From NCBI RefSeq assembly GCF_001038425.2, contig NZ_LDPV02000020.1, positions 62,001-126,000 of the forward strand: a stretch of 64,000 bases of DNA, read 5' to 3'. Positions within the stretch are counted from its first letter, which is position 1; each line of letters opens with the position of its first letter. The notes beneath the pieces are model-generated. The model had not been told where the DNA came from. It saw only the letters and a program-made list of their open reading frames with translations, and ran no database searches. The translations under genes and the position numbers were made by a program. The DNA comes from Ornithinibacillus contaminans (lineage in GTDB: Bacteria; Bacillota; Bacilli; Bacillales; Amphibacillaceae). Positions 61,033 through 64,000 of this stretch are shown one piece after another.

Positions 61033-61815
61033 TTACTCGTTAGCTTCAATCTGACCGGCAATATCGTAATTCGGTAATATCAATACTTCTACTCGTCTAT
61101 TTCTTGCCCGATTTTCCGCACTATCATTTGGCACTAGTGGTTTAAATTCTCCAAACCCTTTCGCACTAAATGTAGTTGGATCAAGATCTTCATTCTCAAG
61201 CACTAAATTCATAAAATTAACGGCACGCATAACACTTAACTCCCAGTTAGACCCGAACTGACTATTATTCATAGGCACATCATCGGTATGACCACTGATA
61301 ACTACCTGATGCGGCGGATCTGTATAAAGGAGATTAGAGATCTCACGTGCAACCACTCTACCATCCTCTTTAACAACTGCACTACCAGAATCAAAGGAAA
61401 TATCATTCTTGATTGAAATCATTAGTCCTTCTTCTGATAATTGTGTAGCCAACGAGTCGGTGAGATTGTTTTCATTTATATATTGATTGATTCTTTCCTG
61501 AAGCTCTTGTAAATTGAGTAATTCTGTTGTTCCTTCTTCTGTCTCTTCCTTGTCGTGCTCCTCTTCCTTATCTTTTTGCTCAGGTCGCACTTCAGTGGGA
61601 GGAATAGGACTTGGATTATCCATTATCCCTTCATCTCCACTAGAAAATTCATTTCGGAATACTGCAGCTAATTCTTCGTATTTCTTTGTATCAATTTCAC
61701 TCATCGCAAACAAAACGATAAACAATGCCACAAGTAGTGTTAATAAATCTGCGTAGGGGAGTAACCAAGATTCATCAACATGATGCTCTTCCTTATGCTT
61801 TTTATTTTTACTCAT
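61033..61815 (-). CDS. motB: Flagellar stator protein MotB
   Basis: Stator subunit of 260 residues that binds peptidoglycan. The ion-carrying Asp is Asp23 in WLLPYADLLTLLVAL, followed by an acidic, low-complexity linker and an OmpA-like domain with VISGHTDDVPMNNSQFGSNW and the RNRRVEV motif. It overlaps motA by 8 bp. It looks like MotB (proton-type) rather than MotS, but the coupling ion has not been decided from sequence. Confidence 0.93.
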   Translation of the reverse strand: MSKNKKHKEEHHVDESWLLPYADLLTLLVALFIVLFAMSEIDTKKYEELAAVFRNEFSSGDEGIMDNPSPIPPTEVRPEQKDKEEEHDKEETEEGTTELLNLQELQERINQYINENNLTDSLATQLSEEGLMISIKNDISFDSGSAVVKEDGRVVAREISNLLYTDPPHQVVISGHTDDVPMNNSQFGSNWELSVMRAVNFMNLVLENEDLDPTTFSAKGFGEFKPLVPNDSAENRARNRRVEVLILPNYDIAGQIEANE

Positions 61816-62593
61816 TGTCAGGCTCCGAGATTAGTTTCTCATAATCTTTAGATGTTAAGAAAGAGCCTAACTTATCTTTTACAACTTTTGATGACTCCCC
61901 TGTCGTAATCGAAATAATCCCTTCAATCATAATTTCCCTAATTTCAACTTCTCGTTTTGACTTGGCTTTTAGTTTATTGGCAAAAGGATGCCATAACACA
62001 TAACCAGTAAAAATACCAAGTAATGTTGCAACGAAGGCAGCTGAAATCGCATGACCTAATGCTTCAATGTCACTCATGTCAGCTAATGCCGCAATCAATC
62101 CGATAACAGCTCCTAATACCCCTAAAGTTGGTGCATAGGTACCGGCTTGAGAGAATATCGCAGCTCCTTCTTGGTGGCGTCTTTCCATCGCATCAACTTT
62201 TTCAAGCAGAACCTCTCGAATAAATTCCGGCGTCTGACCATCGACTGCTAATTGTAGACCAGAAGAAAGAAAAGAATCATCGATATTATCTATTTGGTTC
62301 TCTAATGACAAAATGCCTTCTTTACGCGCTTGGTCTGCCCAGTTGGAGAACATATTAATAATCTCTCCAAAGTTTTCTTCCTTTTTCTCGGTGAATATAA
62401 TTTTAAAAAGTGCAGGCACCTTCTTCAAGGTATTCATTGGGAAAGCAATTGTAACCGAAGCTACTGTACCAGCTAAAATAATCAAGATTGCAGCTGGATT
62501 AATTAAAGCTCCGAGGCCAACCCCTTTTAAAACCATCCCAACCCCGATGGCAACAACTCCTAGTATGATTCCTATTAGTGATGATTTATCCAT
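61808..62593 (-). CDS. motA: Flagellar stator protein MotA
   Basis: Polytopic stator subunit of 261 residues with four membrane segments. Signature sequences are GVVAIGVGMVLKGVGLGALI, LQLAVDGQTPEFIREVL and GAAIFSQAGTYAPTLGVLGA, closely like B. subtilis MotA. No SigD promoter could be recognised in the 284 bp upstream, but those bases are poor in other features. Confidence 0.95.
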   Translation of the reverse strand: MDKSSLIGIILGVVAIGVGMVLKGVGLGALINPAAILIILAGTVASVTIAFPMNTLKKVPALFKIIFTEKKEENFGEIINMFSNWADQARKEGILSLENQIDNIDDSFLSSGLQLAVDGQTPEFIREVLLEKVDAMERRHQEGAAIFSQAGTYAPTLGVLGAVIGLIAALADMSDIEALGHAISAAFVATLLGIFTGYVLWHPFANKLKAKSKREVEIREIMIEGIISITTGESSKVVKDKLGSFLTSKDYEKLISEPDNE

Positions 62594-62842
62594 TTGTGGA
62601 CCTCCATGTTTAATGTTATTTGCAGTTTACATATAATTTTTACGGATACCAATCGAATTCGTTATATGAACTAGCTTTAATTCTTCTATAGTCTTAATAC
62701 TTTAAAAAGAAATAGATTAGTATTTATAACTTTGTACCTATTTTGTTTATCGTACAAAAATCGGAGGAGTGAATAGGTATTTTGTAATTTGTTATTTTAA
62801 ATGTACTAAATCTCAACCTCTTACTAGTACAGAAATTAAATT

Positions 62843-62866
62843 AGAGACTCTAACGAAAGAGTCTCT
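62843..62866 (-). terminator. Terminator after the flagellin gene
   Basis: AGAGACTC and GAGTCTCT form an 8-bp hairpin; the minus-strand tail TAATTTAATTTC is only partly T rich. It ends 12 bp before the flagellin stop region. Confidence 0.6.
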
Positions 62867-62877
62867 CTAAAGTAGTT

Positions 62878-64000
62878 TTATTTTAATAATTGTAAAACTT
62901 GTTCCTTACTTTGATTGACATGAGTGATCATTGCTTGTTGCGTTTGTCCTAGTATTTGAAATTTAACAAGATTCATGGATTCTTTTGCCATATCAGCGTC
63001 TTGAATTTGACTTAATGCTCGGGTAGTATTTTCCTTAATTACTTCTAAATTGGATGAAATGTGTTCTAATCTATTTTCACTTGCACCAATATTCCCAAGT
63101 TCCTTTAAAATAAAGTTTTGTGCTTTATCAATAATTTCTAATCCTTTTGTTGCATCCTGCAAATCACGGACACAAATCACATTCGTATCTCTTAACATAT
63201 TATCAAAGGAGTTTATTTCTACCGTGTAATTTTGTCTTGCATTCGCTCCAGTTTGGAATACAAATTGATTTGGTTCATATCCAGTTCCTTGACGGACATT
63301 GTATTGAACCGAAAGAACATTATCACCTGCATTTAATGCTATATTATTTTGATTCAATACAATTCGATTCCCTGAGAATGAGTACTGATCCTCGTTTAAA
63401 AGATTATTATTTAGATACATCTGTAGGCTTGATGGATCTAACTCTGCATCCATTAATCCATGGCCAGTTTCATGCTCACAGTAATTATGAAAGTAATCTG
63501 TTGGCATGTTATCGTCCAGATTAATAGCTAATGAATCAAAGTAATAAACCTTCAAATCAGTATTGTAAGAGGAATTCGTAATATCAGGACGAGCATCGCC
63601 AACTATTTCTATTTGATTTCCACTGTAAACATAACCATTACCCGAAAAGTCATCTGTTTGTTGGACTTCCTCTCCGTTCAACTCTACCTTGTATACATAG
63701 GAACCACTTGGAACATTTTGAATTAAATCAGTAGATTTTACAGTATAAATATCGAAATCATAGTTATTATCATCTTTATCCGGTCGAAAAGTCCCATGTA
63801 AGGAAAGCTGTTTGGAACTACTGTCATACGTATACCCATTTGTTTCATCATATGGAATTTCAACACCATTTTGATAAACGCGTATTGCCCTAGGTTCACT
63901 CTGATTCTCATCACCGTAGTTTAATGTATTAGAGGCTAATTGAAAATCATAGGAATCATTACCCACGTTCGTATAGGATCTCTCATATACGTATCGAACC
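62878..64000 (-). CDS. Flagellin with large repeat-containing insertion (N-terminus outside the window)
   Basis: 3' part of a flagellin-family gene, open to the window edge (the frame continues through 63999). The last 80 residues are the flagellin C-terminal domain (NIGASENRLEHISSNLEVIK and IQDADMAKESMNLVKFQILG). Upstream lie about 260 residues with at least two, probably three degenerate repeats of about 65 residues: pairs such as VYQNGVEIPYDE / VELNGEEVQQTD, GTFRPDKDDNNYDFDIY / GDARPDITNSSYNTDLKVYY. An HExxH sequence (CEHETGHGLMD) occurs in the third unit. The conserved N-terminal domain must be beyond 64000. It is separate from the normal hag position. Confidence 0.85.
   Translation of the reverse strand, partial: VRYVYERSYTNVGNDSYDFQLASNTLNYGDENQSEPRAIRVYQNGVEIPYDETNGYTYDSSSKQLSLHGTFRPDKDDNNYDFDIYTVKSTDLIQNVPSGSYVYKVELNGEEVQQTDDFSGNGYVYSGNQIEIVGDARPDITNSSYNTDLKVYYFDSLAINLDDNMPTDYFHNYCEHETGHGLMDAELDPSSLQMYLNNNLLNEDQYSFSGNRIVLNQNNIALNAGDNVLSVQYNVRQGTGYEPNQFVFQTGANARQNYTVEINSFDNMLRDTNVICVRDLQDATKGLEIIDKAQNFILKELGNIGASENRLEHISSNLEVIKENTTRALSQIQDADMAKESMNLVKFQILGQTQQAMITHVNQSKEQVLQLLK

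Noticed and set aside
61033-62593. Sodium-type stator MotPS
   Set aside because: The MotA sequence follows B. subtilis MotA closely, no ccpA neighbour is present, and ion type cannot be read safely.
63455-63480. Flagellin HExxH as a proved metallopeptidase
   Set aside because: The third zinc ligand and catalytic context of flagellinolysin or metzincins are not visible; it may be chance in a His/Glu-containing repeat.
1-64000. tRNA, rRNA, CRISPR, insertion sequence, prophage or integrase
   Set aside because: No cloverleaf, regular short repeat array, transposase or integrase frame was seen on either strand.

Overview
The window is chromosomal DNA of a motile, biofilm-forming, low-GC Gram-positive bacterium of the family Bacillaceae. 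Gene order from uvrB through minJ-ctpB, ftsX-ftsE, cccB, prfB, secA, hpf, the fliT-fliS-fliD-flaG-csrA-fliW-flgL-flgK-flgN-flgM block, comF, degV, degU-degS and yvyE follows the Bacillus subtilis region between uvrB and the teichoic acid genes. Dispersed repeats and the accessory genes suggest a halotolerant relative such as Oceanobacillus, Virgibacillus or Gracilibacillus, but the genus cannot be fixed from the sequence alone. No tRNA, rRNA, insertion sequence, prophage or CRISPR array was seen.

Layout. 1-9.8 kb: 3' truncated uvrB with a LexA-type box, a ykoN/ykoP/ykoQ-like trio, then a division and envelope block (minJ, ctpB, an M23 hydrolase, ftsX, ftsE). 10.9-16.1 kb: cccB, prfB with its autoregulatory frameshift, secA, hpf. 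16.4-24.2 kb: late flagellar genes, without the flagellin gene that sits between flaG and csrA in B. subtilis. 24.2-30.2 kb: comFC, comFA, degV, degU, degS, yvyE. 30.3-36 kb: a biofilm matrix locus with sinR, an unlisted 47-codon sinI, sipW, tapA and tasA homologues, a third TasA-like protein with an LPxTA sorting signal, and a divergent class D sortase. 36-47 kb: an LCP enzyme, a class B PBP, two IDEAL-domain paralogues, a frameshifted C39-like lipoprotein, ydjO, a HAD phosphatase, two MFS transporters, pcp, and a LuxR-type regulator. 47.5-58.6 kb: a tightly packed 12-gene operon. 59.2-64 kb: a chemoreceptor, motAB and a truncated unusual flagellin gene.

The most striking result is three class I cyclic di-GMP (GEMM) riboswitch aptamers, all on the minus strand and each directly upstream of a different transcription unit. 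One lies 13 nt before sinI and can form a mutually exclusive hairpin over the translation start. The second precedes the atypical LuxR regulator with an intrinsic terminator in the leader. The third precedes folE and so appears to control the whole 12-gene operon. That operon joins an apparent tetrahydrobiopterin-type pathway (GTP cyclohydrolase I, a tandem two-domain PTPS, an SDR), an acyl module (carrier protein, AMP-dependent ligase, alpha/beta hydrolase), a partner-switching cassette (RsbT/W-like ATPase, membrane sensor, two STAS proteins, SpoIIE-type phosphatase) and FapA. I know of no described system with this composition and propose it as the candidate new system of the window.

Taken together the window looks like a motile-to-sessile decision region. 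CsrA/FliW, FlgM, DegSU, motAB and a chemoreceptor serve motility. SinI/SinR with SinR-like operators before tasA serve matrix production. Cyclic di-GMP riboswitches connect the matrix switch with a pterin/acyl/partner-switch operon. A family of about 100-140 bp imperfect palindromes (six copies) sits at the 3' ends of genes throughout.
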